Shown one piece after another: positions 1-10,882 of a stretch of 64,000 nt of DNA (the stretch's first letter is position 1; every line of letters begins with the position of its first letter). The stretch spans positions 434,001-498,000 of the forward strand of contig CP099423.1 in NCBI GenBank assembly GCA_024114885.1, given 5' to 3'. Both the position numbers and the translations under genes were made by a program. The notes beneath the pieces are model-generated. The model saw nothing but the letters and a program-made list of their open reading frames with translations, was not told the DNA's origin and searched no databases. The stretch comes from Septoria linicola (lineage: Eukaryota; Ascomycota; Dothideomycetes; Mycosphaerellales; Mycosphaerellaceae).

Positions 1-1
1 G

Positions 2-840
2 TCAAATGTCAGCCGCGCATCGAGCTGCCGCAGAACTGGGGCAATGGCGAAGAACATGAACAGCACCAGACCAATGCAGCATAAGATGATGTACAACGCC
101 ACGCTGCCAGAGCCCGCGTTGGCGAGAGCGACAGCCAAAGCCAACAAACTCCAGCCCACAACATCGTTCGCCACACCGGCAGCTATGGCAATGATGCCGA
201 CTGGAGAATGCAGTAGATCGCAAGACATGAGTATACGAGCAAGTATCGGGAAAGCCTAGCATCTATCAGCATAGAATCACCACTTCGTAGAAACGCACCT
301 ACAGTAATGCACAACGCCAGCCCGATGAACAACACAAACACTCCGAAGTCATCCTGCTCCGAGTCCTGAAAATGCTCAAACATGCCAACAGCAACAGCAC
401 AACCCAACCCAAATGGCACTGCCATTCCGAAGATCGAGACCATCAATGCCGGTTTGAGGTTATTCTTCAGACCGGACATATCGACTTCGAGACCAACAAG
501 GAACATCAAGAATATAAGACCCAATGTCGAGCTGCCATTGAGCATTGACTTCGACTCAGCTGGGAAGATACTCTGCGTGAAGTTCGGGATATGGCCGAGC
601 ACCGAAGGTCCTAGAATGAGTCCGCCGATAACTTCTGATATGACTCTTGGTTGCCATAGTTTGTGGAGGATTAAGTGGACGAGGTTGCATGTTGCTAGTA
701 TGACGATGATCTGCGCGAAGTCAGTGATAGTTCGCCTTAGCAATGAATGAAGAGAGACGAACCTGGAAGAGCAGGAGAGTGATCGGATCTGCTGGGTTGT
801 ACTTGAGCGGATCGTCGCCAGATAGAATGGAGGCGACCAT
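2..840 (-). CDS. kha1: K+/H+ antiporter, Kha1-like (CPA2 family), 3' end outside window
   Basis: Monovalent cation/proton antiporter of endomembranes, by similarity to yeast Kha1. Three exons are read on the minus strand: 840-763, 710-303 and 255-2, with introns of 52 bp (762-711) and 47 bp (302-256). Splicing joins ...LLLFQ to IIVILATCN and ...ALCIT to AFPILARIL. The second junction rebuilds the TAFPxLARIL signature of CPA2 exchangers. The first 246 residues are visible: a hydrophobic helix near residues 27-45, the GGxxLGPSVLG motif near residue 50, then alternating membrane spans. About two thirds of the usual length lies beyond the left edge. The start at 840 gives the MVASILSGDDPL N-terminus; an in-frame ATG at 930 would add 30 residues and cannot be excluded. 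The family call is secure; Kha1 rather than another CPA2 subtype is inference. Confidence 0.85.
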
Positions 841-1204
841 GTTGTCGTTGTTCGTGTAGTTGTGTGAGTTAGATTTAATCGAGCCACTGTAGTATGTGCT
901 CGTGACTACTATGTTCCATGGTAGCGACAAATGCAGTGGGACTACCTTGGTGGCCGCTATGTTCTTGGTGCTAGAGACCAGTGCGGCAAGACTTCGGTAG
1001 TCCTGATGTCAGCATGAAGAAAGCGCGGAGAATGTGGTGAGAAGCCATTGAGCTATAGATCTCTCGCATGTGAAGACCGATGCCTGGTGAAGCACAGCAT
1101 AGCTACAGCATATCCATTCCAGCAATCTTCACAATCGGCTGCCTAACACACCAGATCAGCTCAACCCCCCAAACGACCTTTCAATCTACTCACAAACTAC
1201 ACAC
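841..1204. other. Intergenic, antiporter upstream region
   Basis: This 364-bp stretch lies between the antiporter start and the end of erg28. It should hold the antiporter promoter and the erg28 3' region. I see no open frame with coding character and no repeat. Confidence 0.6.
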
Positions 1205-1692
1205 CTACCTCACATAACTCCCCCACTGCACCAACATCCACACACTCGTCACCGTACTCACAGCCACCGGACTCGCCAACCCCCTCCCCCACTTCGCACT
1301 CCCAAAAGCCAACCACTCAGTCAAAAAGTGCGCAAACGCAATTCCATACGTCCACAAACACAACTCATACACCTTCGGATCAGAAATATTGTACGCTGCG
1401 TACAAGCGCACGACACTACTGAGTGCTGTCCAGGTGCCGAATGTGCGCGCGCTGAGCTCGTTGACGGGGCTGGGGTTCTTGTCTGTTTTGTAGGGGCGGC
1501 CGGAGTAGACTTCTTTGGAGCCGGAGAGGGAGCGGTAGCATTGGATTGTGTTGCCGATGGATACGATGGCGATCTGGAGGGAAGGTTTAGATGGAGTGAT
1601 GGGAAGTGAATAGGAGGTGGTGGACTTACGAAGAGGAGCCATTTTGGGAGGTAGCCCTCGTGTTGGGGAAGGTAGGCTGTTAGTGAAGACAT
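1205..1692 (-). CDS. erg28: Ergosterol biosynthesis scaffold protein Erg28
   Basis: Small ER membrane protein that, in yeast, tethers the C-4 demethylation enzymes (Erg25, Erg26, Erg27) and Erg6. Exon 1 (1692-1630) encodes a 21-residue start with the conserved HEGYLPKWLLF. Exon 2 (1573-1205) continues IAIVSIGNTIQCY. The 56-bp intron begins GTAAGT. The 143-residue product has family length and conserved blocks such as LSARTFGTWTALSSVVRLYAAYNI and HFLTEWLAFG. There are about four hydrophobic segments. The gene is divergent from the ketoacyl-CoA reductase gene with 222 bp between the two start codons, so the two ER lipid genes may share regulation; that is inference. Confidence 0.95.
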
Positions 1693-1914
1693 TCGGAATG
1701 ACTTGTCGTCGATGATATTAGCAAGAGCTGTATATCTGGTTGCAGTTCTATCGTAAGTGTCAAATGTCAGCTCGACGCGAAAAGTGAAGTTCGACGCGTA
1801 CTTTCTCGGCAACGCTCTTGGAAACAACCTCATCATCCCACACGCGCACTTCTGCACTTCTGGTTGACGGTTCTTACACTCAACAGCAATACCACGAAGT
1901 CGGCGACTGTCAAT
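1693..1914. promoter_or_regulatory. Divergent promoter region, erg28 / ketoacyl-CoA reductase
   Basis: The 222 bp between two head-to-head start codons must hold both promoters. I see no clear TATA box or sterol-response motif that I would name. Confidence 0.5.
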
Positions 1915-2962
1915 ATGGCGTCCGCTGTGCCGATCGATATATATGCTGCTCCAACAACACAGGTCTTTGCAGCAATCGGGCTCATCTGGCTGACACTGAA
2001 GATCTTCTCCTTTTGGCGACTGATTGCATCTTTGTTCATCATTCCTGGTGCTTCGGTATGTGTATCTCGTTTTCCGACCTTGTGCATAACATACTGACCT
2101 GATGCAGCTCTCCAAGTTTGGCAAGAAGGGAAGCTGGGCAGTAGTGACCGGTGCATCCGACGGCATCGGCAAAGAATATGCTCTGCAGCTCGCATCGAAA
2201 GGCTTCAACATCCTCCTCGTCTCCCGCACCCAATCGAAGCTCGAGACCCTCGCTACCGAGATCCAGCAGAAATACAATGTGCAGACAAAGCTGTACGCGA
2301 TGGACTTTGCGGCGAACAAGGATGCCGACTTCAACAATCTGAAGACACTGGTCGCTGAGTTGGATGTGTCTATCTTGATCAATAATGTGGGGCAGAGTCA
2401 CAGCATTCCTGTGCCATTCAACGAGACACCAGAGAAGGAGCTGAAGGATATCATCACAATCAACTGCTTCGGCACGCTTCGCGTGACACAGATTGTCGCA
2501 CCGGGTATGGTCCAGCGAAAGCGCGGCCTCATCCTTACCATGGCTTCCTTCGGCGGTATCATGCCTTCGCCACTTCTCGCGACTTACAGTGGCAGCAAAG
2601 CATTCCTACAACAGTGGTCTACTGCGCTGAGCGCCGAGCTTGCATCGTCCAACGTGCAAGTACAGCTCGTGCAATCTTACCTCGTCACTTCGGCCATGAG
2701 CAAGATCAAGCGCTCTTCAGCCCTGATCCCGAATCCAAAGCAATTTGTCCGCGCGGCTCTAGGCAAGATCGGCAGATCTGGAGGTGCGCAAGGCATTGCA
2801 GCTACAAGCACACCATACTGGAGTCACGGCATCATGCACTGGGCGATCGCAACTTTTGTTGGTACCATGGGTGGCATTGTGCTCAACATCAACAAAAAGA
2901 TGCACGTTGATATCCGCAAGCGCGCTTTGAGAAAGGCTGAGCGGGATGCGAAGAAGAATTAG
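1915..2962 (+). CDS. ifa38: Very-long-chain 3-oxoacyl-CoA reductase (Ifa38/KAR type)
   Basis: NADPH-dependent reductase of the ER fatty-acid elongase, reducing 3-ketoacyl-CoA to 3-hydroxyacyl-CoA. Exon 1 (1915-2055) encodes a membrane-anchor helix. A 52-bp intron (2056-2107, GTATGT..CAG) separates it from exon 2 (2108-2962). The 331-residue protein has the short-chain dehydrogenase hallmarks: TGASDGIG at residues 61-68, NNVG at 139-142, catalytic Ser near 194, and Tyr207-x3-Lys211. The N-terminal membrane anchor before the Rossmann fold and the lysine-rich C-terminus fit ER elongase reductases rather than soluble SDRs. The tail (..DAKKN) is not a perfect dilysine signal. Confidence 0.93.
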
Positions 2963-3223
2963 ATATGTAGGTGTGTATGTCCCAGTCGATGTCGAGATGC
3001 AGCGGAGCTTCACTTTTGGAGCATCATTTGCGTACCTTCCCTGTCCAGTCCCTGATCATATCTACGGTACCTCAGCGGTCCGCTTCACGTGTCGTCCACC
3101 AAAGCTACCAACATCTGCTCGCTGCTTTAAATTGACAATTTATGACTGCATAGCAATGACTCTCCCAAGTGTGTCTTTTGGCCGCACTAGGCTACGACCT
3201 TCACTTTCCTTTCATTGCCGGTC

Positions 3224-4614
3224 ATGCAGCGTCCAGACGGCGCCATTTACTCAACCTCCAGACAATCCATCTTGGCACGTATCGAACGGGAGCTACGAAG
3301 AGTATACGCATCCAGAATCATCTTGTCCTTACCAAGGCGAGGGCGCAAGTGGGCGCCCACCATGGAAGCCGGTCATGCGCCCACTACGGAGCAGGAGTAT
3401 AGCATCGATTTTCTGGCGCGCTGTGGCATCGAGACGTACATATTAGACTCCCTAACGACTAATGGCTACTCCAAAGTCGAGGTAAATTCGCCCAGTAGCT
3501 CCTCATGAGCAATACTAACCAACGGGTAGAGCACCATGGGCGTCACCAAGCGTGACATGAGTCGCGACACTGGACTTACCGGTGCTGAGATTGATCGTGT
3601 CAAGGTAGCTCGGCGTCACTTCTTTCTCGATGTACCTCGACCTCCTGACAAGGGCAATGATAATGATCAATCGCGCGACGGTCGTACTATCGAGCTACTT
3701 TGGCATTTCGGCGTAACTGCTGTTCAGACGCGCAGTCTGCAAGGCAGTGGCTACCATTACTTCTGCGTAAGTCCGACACCTTTACCATAGACAGGACGAG
3801 ATACTGATAACCGCCCTAGCATATCGTCGAGACAACACGCGAGGCTCTTGCCACAAGATCAGGCCTCACGCTTCCTGAAGTCACCACGATTCGGGAAGCT
3901 GTTACTGCGGCAGCGGTATGCAAATCTGTGAACACCACTTTACGTCTTTCTGCCACTGACACACGGATGCAGGATTACCACCCCTTCCGCTTCACCGCCC
4001 TGCCTCCCGAGCACCGGTCCAAAATCTACACAATCCTCCTCCCACCCGATGCCCAGGACCCCGACCGCACCGTCTCCGTAGCCGAAACCCGCAAATGGAA
4101 AGCAAAGATCATGATCAAGCCCCAACGCTACCCCATCTCGCAAACCTGCCGACAACTCCGCGATGAAGCACTCGCAGCATATTTCTCAACCTGCACTCTC
4201 TCCATCCGCGTCAGCAAACACGGCGACGTACAAAATCAAGAATGGCTCCAAGACCAAGACGACAAAGCCCTTGCATCGCTTCGAAGACTCGAGTTTCTGC
4301 ATTCCTCCAATATCGATCATGGTATGGATCAGCATTTCACTACTCTACTGGTGGATATGTTGAAGGGTGGCAAAGTCTCCGTGCGGAGGGATACGACTCC
4401 CGACTGTGCTCGTTGCACGGAGGTGTGTGTTGTGGGGAATGTGGTGGCGAGACTTCAGGCTGTTCTGGATGAGGTGGAGACAACGTCGAATCGTGGGAGG
4501 CAGAGGTTGCGTAAGGTGGTGCTAGGACAGATGATTCGTGTTGCTTCGAATTTGTGCGTGAGTACAGAGGAGATGTCCAGTCTGCAGGTTTTGCAGAGTA
4601 AGATTGATTGCTGA
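3224..4614 (+). CDS. Orphan protein with F-box-like C-terminal half
   Basis: Four exons are proposed: 3224-3481, 3530-3766, 3820-3915 and 3973-4614. Each intron has a good branch site (for example actaacc before 3529). The 409-residue product has two parts. The N-terminal 197 residues are not a family I recognise; they contain two similar short helices (TGLTGAEIDRVKVAR and SGLTLPEVTTIREAV). The C-terminal part opens with FRFTALPPEHRSKIYTILL, the F-box-like start common in fungal lineage-specific proteins, followed by a cysteine pair (CARC) near residue 350. The third intron (3916-3972) is 57 bp and free of stops, so retention would add 19 residues without a frameshift. The exons could belong to two genes, but continuous phase argues for one. 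Confidence 0.7.
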
Positions 4615-4904
4615 GTCTGGAGAACCGGCTGCAAGTGGTCTTGTAAGCAGGCCAGGACACAGCAGTCCGCGTGTATCGGATTGGAATGAGTGCTGTCTGC
4701 TTTGCATATGATGATCAAGTACAGATTACCCTCCGCCCTGTGCGATGAGGGCATCTCCATAAAGGCGGTGGAACTATTGGGCTCTGAGCATCTCTGGAAT
4801 ACACTCTGACGCTTCCGGAAGTCCCTTCTGCCATGCTCGACTATCATACACTTTGCTGCGTCAAGCTGCGTCCCCGATACAAGGCGCTCCAGCTGTGCCG
4901 AGTG

Positions 4905-5718
4905 TTACTGCGACAGCGTCCACAAGTCCCATCTGCATCCGAATCCACGCCCGTCGCAAGTTTCTGCAAGACTTCCGCCGTTAGCAAAGCCCAGTCTGCC
5001 TCGACCGCAATCCGGGCATAGTTTCGTGACACCGGGTTCCACCCTTCTTCCCTGCTCCACGGGCTGAGTCAAACCAGCTAGAGCCCGCGCAACTTCGAGC
5101 GCGAAACTGCCGTTCTGCTCCATGGCATCCGCGAGTGGCTTTCCATCGTCATGACTCAACAGCCCCTTTCTCTGTACGACAGCTTTGGCGATAATGGCCC
5201 TGATTTCTTGCGTAGCAACTGGCGCTTCGTATGCCGAGTAGGCCGCGATCGCCAGGGAGGTCGCATTGTCAAGCGACAATTGCTTGAAGTTCGAGGTCGC
5301 GAGCCTGTGGAGACCTCCGATGCTGTACTTGTCCGCGAGGATAGCCATGTTGATGTGGAAGGCGATAGTGTCGTTGAAATTCGGTGTGTCGACGTACACA
5401 TAGGTGAAGGTATACATGTACTCTACGAGGGCATTGACGTGCTCTGGAAGGTGGTCCTCGGACAAGTCGATCTCCTTGGTCCGGGCCTCCTGTCAGAATT
5501 GTTAGTGCGTGGGAAGCAGACGGTCTATAGGTCGAGGACCATGCCTTGAAATTTCCCGAGCACGACTTGCTTAACACATCGGAGTGCAGCGTCAGGATGA
5601 CTCGATGCACATCCCAGCGGCGCTCGCCACAAATGATGACAAAGTCTGCGAGCTCCTTGTCGCCATAAAGCTTGCTGACGTTGCCGCCGAAAGCGAGCTT
5701 GCTCTCGTTGTCGGCCAT
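4905..5718 (-). CDS. BTB/POZ domain protein (copy 1)
   Basis: Protein-interaction domain protein; many BTB proteins are Cullin-3 substrate adaptors, but nothing here proves that role. Exon 1 (5718-5545) holds the BTB start: ELADFVIICGERRWDVHRVILTLHSDVLSK. Exon 2 (5489-4905) continues EARTKEIDLSEDHLPEHV..LVEYMYTFTY, then the ILADKYSIGGLHRLA helix. The product is 252 residues. The C-terminus has a Cys pair (CPDCGRGR). The only phase that joins the two halves uses a GC-AG intron (5544-5490, 5' GCATGG) rather than GT-AG. Two similar genes lie at 6059 (divergent) and 11690. The start at 5718 was chosen as the first ATG of the conserved block. Confidence 0.78.
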
Positions 5719-6058
5719 GCCGCGTGCCAGATTGTGTCGGCTTGGTTGTTTGTCGAAGAGCAAGGGAGTTCTTGGGAAGAGTCGGAAAGCGTTTGTCGCG
5801 CTGACACAGCCAAGACTCCATGTAGCGCGCTAGTGAAGTGAAGCGCTTTCTGCTCGGGCTCAGATGCAGCAAACCACCTTAGCTCGCGAGGTCTCAAAAG
5901 GACATCGACGCAAGCCAGTGGCATCACAAAGAACATGATCAGGAAGTCCATCATGGCTGGCAAATATCTGAGTCCACATAAGTCCTAGACAGATCATCAG
6001 TCTCCCTACTACCCAAGACACAAGCTACGGGAACCAAAGTACATTCGCCCATCCCATC
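5719..6058. promoter_or_regulatory. Divergent promoter region between two BTB genes
   Basis: These 340 bp separate the start codons of two oppositely oriented BTB genes. No motif stands out. Confidence 0.45.
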
Positions 6059-6931
6059 ATGTGCGCCGATCACGCCTGCTACCCCCACAGGGTCATAGCC
6101 GGAATGAAGAGGTATCCTGTCGTCTGTTGCTGTTACTGCAATGCCATGATGCTAACGTGTGATTTGCAGAATGTACGAGGAAGGCATGCACACTGACTTC
6201 ATCCTCGCTATCGGAGACAAGGAGTGGAAGCTCCACAAGACTGTGTTACTTATGCATTCCGACGTGTTGTACAAGATGAGCAGCTCTGAAGCTTTCGTCG
6301 TCAATCAATTCCGACCCTTTCGTCTAGAACACACACTGATACAGACCATAGGAGAGCAAGAACGGCCGCGCTGAGCTCAAAGACGTCCACCCGCAGCAGA
6401 TCGATAGCTTGGTAGAGTTCTTGTACACCGGCGACTACAAGTTTCCTGGTCGCCCAGAGAGCGCCAGATCCAGACAGGAGTCTGTACCAACAGCGGTCTC
6501 TGAGTTGAAGTTCCACATCAGCATGATGGCTCTCGCCGACATGGTAGGCAATTGTCTGAATAACACACCAAGACTATGCTGACCCTTCTCAGTACAACAT
6601 CCCTACCCTCAACGAGATCGCGTTCGAGACAGTGCTCTTCAATATCGATGCCCGCAACATGGTGACAGCCGCACGAGCGCTCTACGAGGACCCAGATACG
6701 CCAGCGCGACTCCGTCACGCCATCTCATGCACCATTGGCACCTACATGTCAGACCTTTGTGGTCCAGAGTTCGACGCCCTGCTGGAAGATATGCCGCGGC
6801 TCGCCATCGAAGTTGTCAAGCTACAGTCCAAGGGCAGAGTCATGCAGCACATCAGGGAAGGTGGTCCCGAGCCTTGGATCAACGATTCCATCGTTCCCGG
6901 CGTCCGAGGACCATCACGGAGTGGTGCATAG
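6059..6931 (+). CDS. BTB/POZ domain protein (copy 2)
   Basis: Four exons are proposed: 6059-6111, 6170-6299, 6352-6543 and 6593-6931, giving 237 residues. Residues 19-60 form the BTB core (MYEEGMHTDFILAIGDKEWKLHKTVLLMHSDVLYK), followed by IDSLVEFLYTGDYKF and MALADMYNIPTLNEIAF. These align block by block with copy 1 (DFVIICGERRWDVHRVILTLHSDVL; LVEYMYTFTY; ILADKYSIGGLHRLA), so the two are probably diverged paralogues. The second intron could start at 6297 (GTCGTC) or 6300 (GTCAAT); I chose the latter because it keeps the spacing seen in copy 1. No localisation signal is visible. Confidence 0.72.
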
Positions 6932-7800
6932 GAAAACGATGCGGTCGATTGCAAGGGTCACCGGCGAGCTGAACGCTGAAAGGTGACAGTCCTGCAGGTA
7001 GCCATAGAAGTGGTGTCGGAGCGCTGCTCCTGGAGCATCATTGCAGCTCACGCTTGGAGGTATCTCCTGGCTCTTTCTACTCTGCTTTGCTTTCCCGGCA
7101 TCTGTGGCATATATATGGTCGTATCGATGCTATCAGAACTTATGTACGGTGCTACGATCGCCCCTCGTGCTCATGTGTGATACAAAGTGCTCGTGTTGCG
7201 GGAGTGAGAGGCACCTGCCCGCCTTGGCACTCACTTCGCGTCTCGTCCACCTTCCAACTTCGCCTGCTCTCACTGCCACTAACATCACCGAACTCCATTG
7301 TCTCGCGCCTTCCGCTGCCAGCTGAGCGATTTCACTGTTCTTACCGCGATGAGCGGCAAGCAGCATACCGCCAGGCACGATGTCCTGCTGTATCCTACGC
7401 GATGTATCCACATCTGCAGATGCCCGCCTCAACCCGGCCAGATTGAGCTCAGCGGCAGGCTAATATGCCAATGAAATCAAGTTCAGGTGCTGGCAACTGC
7501 AATGCGATAGACCATATCTGGACGATGGTACTGATATGCAGCTGTGCTGGCGCTGCTGCACGTCTTGCGTTACACAAACGGTAGAAACGACTGCAGCAGT
7601 TGGCCTTTTATGACCCTCTCGTCCACGGCTTCAAACATGCAAGATTATCTTTCCTGACCGAATGTACCGCGTCCACTGTCCTTTTTTGCTCCAGAGACAC
7701 ACAATTCCCAAGATTAAATATCGCTCGAACCCAACACGCACGCAGCTTTCTGGTCCTTAGCTTTCACGTTACAGCATAGACTGCATCTCGAGCCCTCAAA
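6932..7800. other. Gene-free stretch
   Basis: There are 869 bp between BTB copy 2 and the decayed gene that starts at 7801. Short open frames overlap on both strands and none shows a family motif. The last 100 bp would be the promoter of the decayed gene. Confidence 0.5.
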
Positions 7801-10800
7801 ATGGCACCACGAAAGTCCGGACGGCTGTCGACTCGTCACTGGGAAGACACGGTCGAGGCTTTCAAGAAGATGCCGAGAACGAGTGCGGATGACATGATGT
7901 CCAAGGCCACCGACCCGACAGGCCAAGGCAAAGATAAACCACCTTGCGGCTATCGATGTCTACTCGCCAACGTTTCTGCGTCCACTGCTACTTTGCCGAC
8001 TTGTACAGACAAATGCGAAGCATGTTTCTCGTCTTTTCGGTCGGAGGACGTGCAAAGATACGCTATGCATGGATATCACGCAGCATTGACTGACGAACGA
8101 GTCGCGACTAAGACAGAGTATATGGTCGAGGCAACCAAGAATAACTCGCAGTATCTGCGACGACGACTACAGCTTTACGGTGATACTGTTCAAAAGCGTT
8201 GGTCAAAGTACCCCAAGACCAAGCGTTCGGCCATACTTCTCAAGGCGATGCCGACACTTTACGATCAGCGTTTTGCCACCACGATGCTTATGAGGGATAT
8301 CATGTCCGATCCTACCCAAAGATGCAGCAACTCCGCAAGATGGGGACGAAGCGGCAAAACGGCGAGTTGTCGATGAAAGACATGTTTCCGCACTTTTACG
8401 AAAATCGTACTTCGTTTCTGCTTCATTGGCTCGACCTTCCGGCTCTGCGTGACGAACTCGCGTGTCTACTTGCGCTGATGCACAATCGAAGCCATATTCC
8501 GCCTTAGGACTGGGCTCGCTTTGATGGCGAAGAAATCGGCTTCTTCTTCCGACATTTCGTTCTCGAAACCAATTACAACCCGCATTGTATTGTCGTGCAA
8601 GGGCCTCGCTTCGGCTCTCTCGTTCAGTGGTCAGCGGCTGAGATGCATCGCAGAGAGATCATTGGCTACCCGCTTGGCGAACTGATGCTGGAGGCACAAA
8701 AGACCCTCGGAATTCTTGTGCGCCTTGGTAGATGAGCTCACCCACTCTTCGGGCATGGAGACGCCTCAGGGTAGTGAGCACTGGTACTGTCTAGCCGACA
8801 GCGCATTCAAGGAGCCATCCGCGAGCCTTGTACGGCTGTCCGACTATATAAATGTCGCATACAGTAAGCCGCCTAGCTTCGACATCCAACGGCTTTTGGA
8901 AATCGTCGAGTCGCGAGCCGAAGCTGCTATGGTGATCTGTGGTAAGCCCAGGCTAATCCGCTTGCCGTACGGGCCACCCTCGAAGTTGTCCAGTCGACAG
9001 CACACCACAATGCCATGTCTGCGCTGGAGCAGCGTTCACAACTCATGCTGCTGCTGATTTCTCATCTTCGGCCCTTCGGTCACTAGGAACTTATGCTCTC
9101 CATCGTGTGGCGGCTACATCAACTACACAAGACTCATGCCAGCAGCATTCGGCGTGGCAGAAACTTACCAGTGGTGTACGAGGAAATGCTCAAGTTGCTT
9201 GAGTTGATGCTGCGCCGGTATTTTGATGCTCAAATCGAACACCTGCGCTATTTGACAAGTCTCGTGCCTGATTTCCAGTACCACTACCGCTTTGCATCTG
9301 TTGAGGAACGTCAGCGAAAACCTTAACGCGCAGTTCAACAACTTCGCATCGAGCGGCTTCACATTCTGGGAGAAAGAACAGCTATTCTAGGCATTGACAC
9401 AGCTCAGCGACCAAAATGATCGACGTCACCACACTCCGCAGTTTTACTTTCAGATCATTCATTACTTCGCCAGCTTGCAGCCCAAGAATGGAGACCCTCG
9501 GCTTCAAGACTTTCTCTGGAAGCACTTGTCGGACATGATTACATGCCACGAAGCACTCACAATGATATGGCACCACAAGCCAGCCCGCTTGTCGCCAACG
9601 GAGAAGATAAACCCAGAGGCTTTCGCCAATGTTGCCTCACTGGAGACGATGACTTTGTGGACATTTCGAACCACATCTTTCGATTTGTTGAAGGACTCTT
9701 GGAAGCGTCTTTCTCCATTCATGGAGAGATTCATGGCTTTACCGTCACCGAGCGCCCAAGGCTATAAAGATCCTGTCCAGCGCATGCGGACTTGCTATGA
9801 TGGATTAGCGGAGTTCTGGCAGGAAGCCGGCAAGATCCTCCAGAGTGACGTGCACACAAAAGAGTACGCGCAAAGTCTTCCTGAGTGCTACCTGGATCAT
9901 ATCTGCGCTCACAAGACCTTCGAATACCAGATGGAGATGTACGCGGACTGCAGCATGTTGCAATTTGCAGCCATGGACTCAGGTACGTCCCTCGGCTGAC
10001 CGTTAATGGTCCTGGCGCAACCTTACGCTGTGGCCGAACTAAATTTTCATACGAAAGCAATGTGTACTCGGTAGGAAAGCTGACAAGCAGACAGATCCCC
10101 TTGAACAGCCACAAAAGCCTGCTATTTTAGTCTCGCCCATAGAAAAGCTCAAAGCCACAGACCCTCTCGCTGGCCTGTCCATGATCGAGCGGCTGCAAGT
10201 ATCATCAAAGCCGGCAATAGCGCCCATCGTCCAGTCTCAGTCATCGACGCAAACGCCATGGGGTAACACTACCGCGCCAGTCATGTCTTTTGTGCATCGA
10301 AAGATCAAGACGAAGACTCGTCCTGCAAAGCAAGGTACGCTTCACCTGACGCTAGTGTTCCTGGCACTAGAGGGTCATCGCTGTCGCTCAACAATGCAAG
10401 TCGCTGAGATAGATTGACTGACCTGTCACAGATAACTCTGCTGAGATAGAGCCCCGGCTCGATGTTGAGCCACAGCATGCTGAGCCTGCGGCACCAACAG
10501 AGCCTACCATCACGCTCAGCAAGCGTGCTAGCAAATACATCTTCGAAACCATGTTCCGTACCAACAAAGTTGCGATCGGCATGACCAAGTGGGAGCATTT
10601 CGTGGCCGCTATGATCGATGCTGGCTTCTCCGCCACGCACACCGGCGGCTCGTGCGTCTCATTCAGGGATGAGCGCTTCGGAAAGGGGGCGATCACGTTG
10701 CGCAAGCTTCATCCTGATCCGACGCTGAACTACAAGATGCTGAAGAGTCATGCTCGACGCTTGCATGCACAGTTTGGGTGGACTGATGAGACGTTTGTTT

Positions 10801-10814
10801 TGGGCGAGAATTGA
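7801..10814 (+). pseudogene. Decayed member of a large fungal family of unknown function, HicA-like C-terminus
   Basis: Coding remains run the whole length but switch frame repeatedly. Readable pieces include YLRRRLQLYGDTVQKRWSK, MFPHFYENRTSFLLHWL, DWARFDGEEIGFFF, HCIVVQGPRFGSLVQW and ANPLAVRATLEVV. They match, from memory, a large Pezizomycotina family without known function. Lesions seen: a one-base loss near 8271; TAG at 8505; a frameshift near 8700; a frameshift near 8930 with TAA at 8943; TAG at 9084; a frameshift near 9300 (TAA at 9324 in the old frame); TAG at 9388. From 9391 the frame is open to the end, allowing an intron at 10335-10431 and another after about 9978. The last 88 codons resemble a HicA-type fold (GFSATHTGGSCVSF..HPDP). 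Confidence 0.75.
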
Positions 10815-10882
10815 GCAATGGAGTAGTATTACAGTGTTGCAGAAGAGAAATCGTATCGAATCACTCGTCTTTTCCACACATT

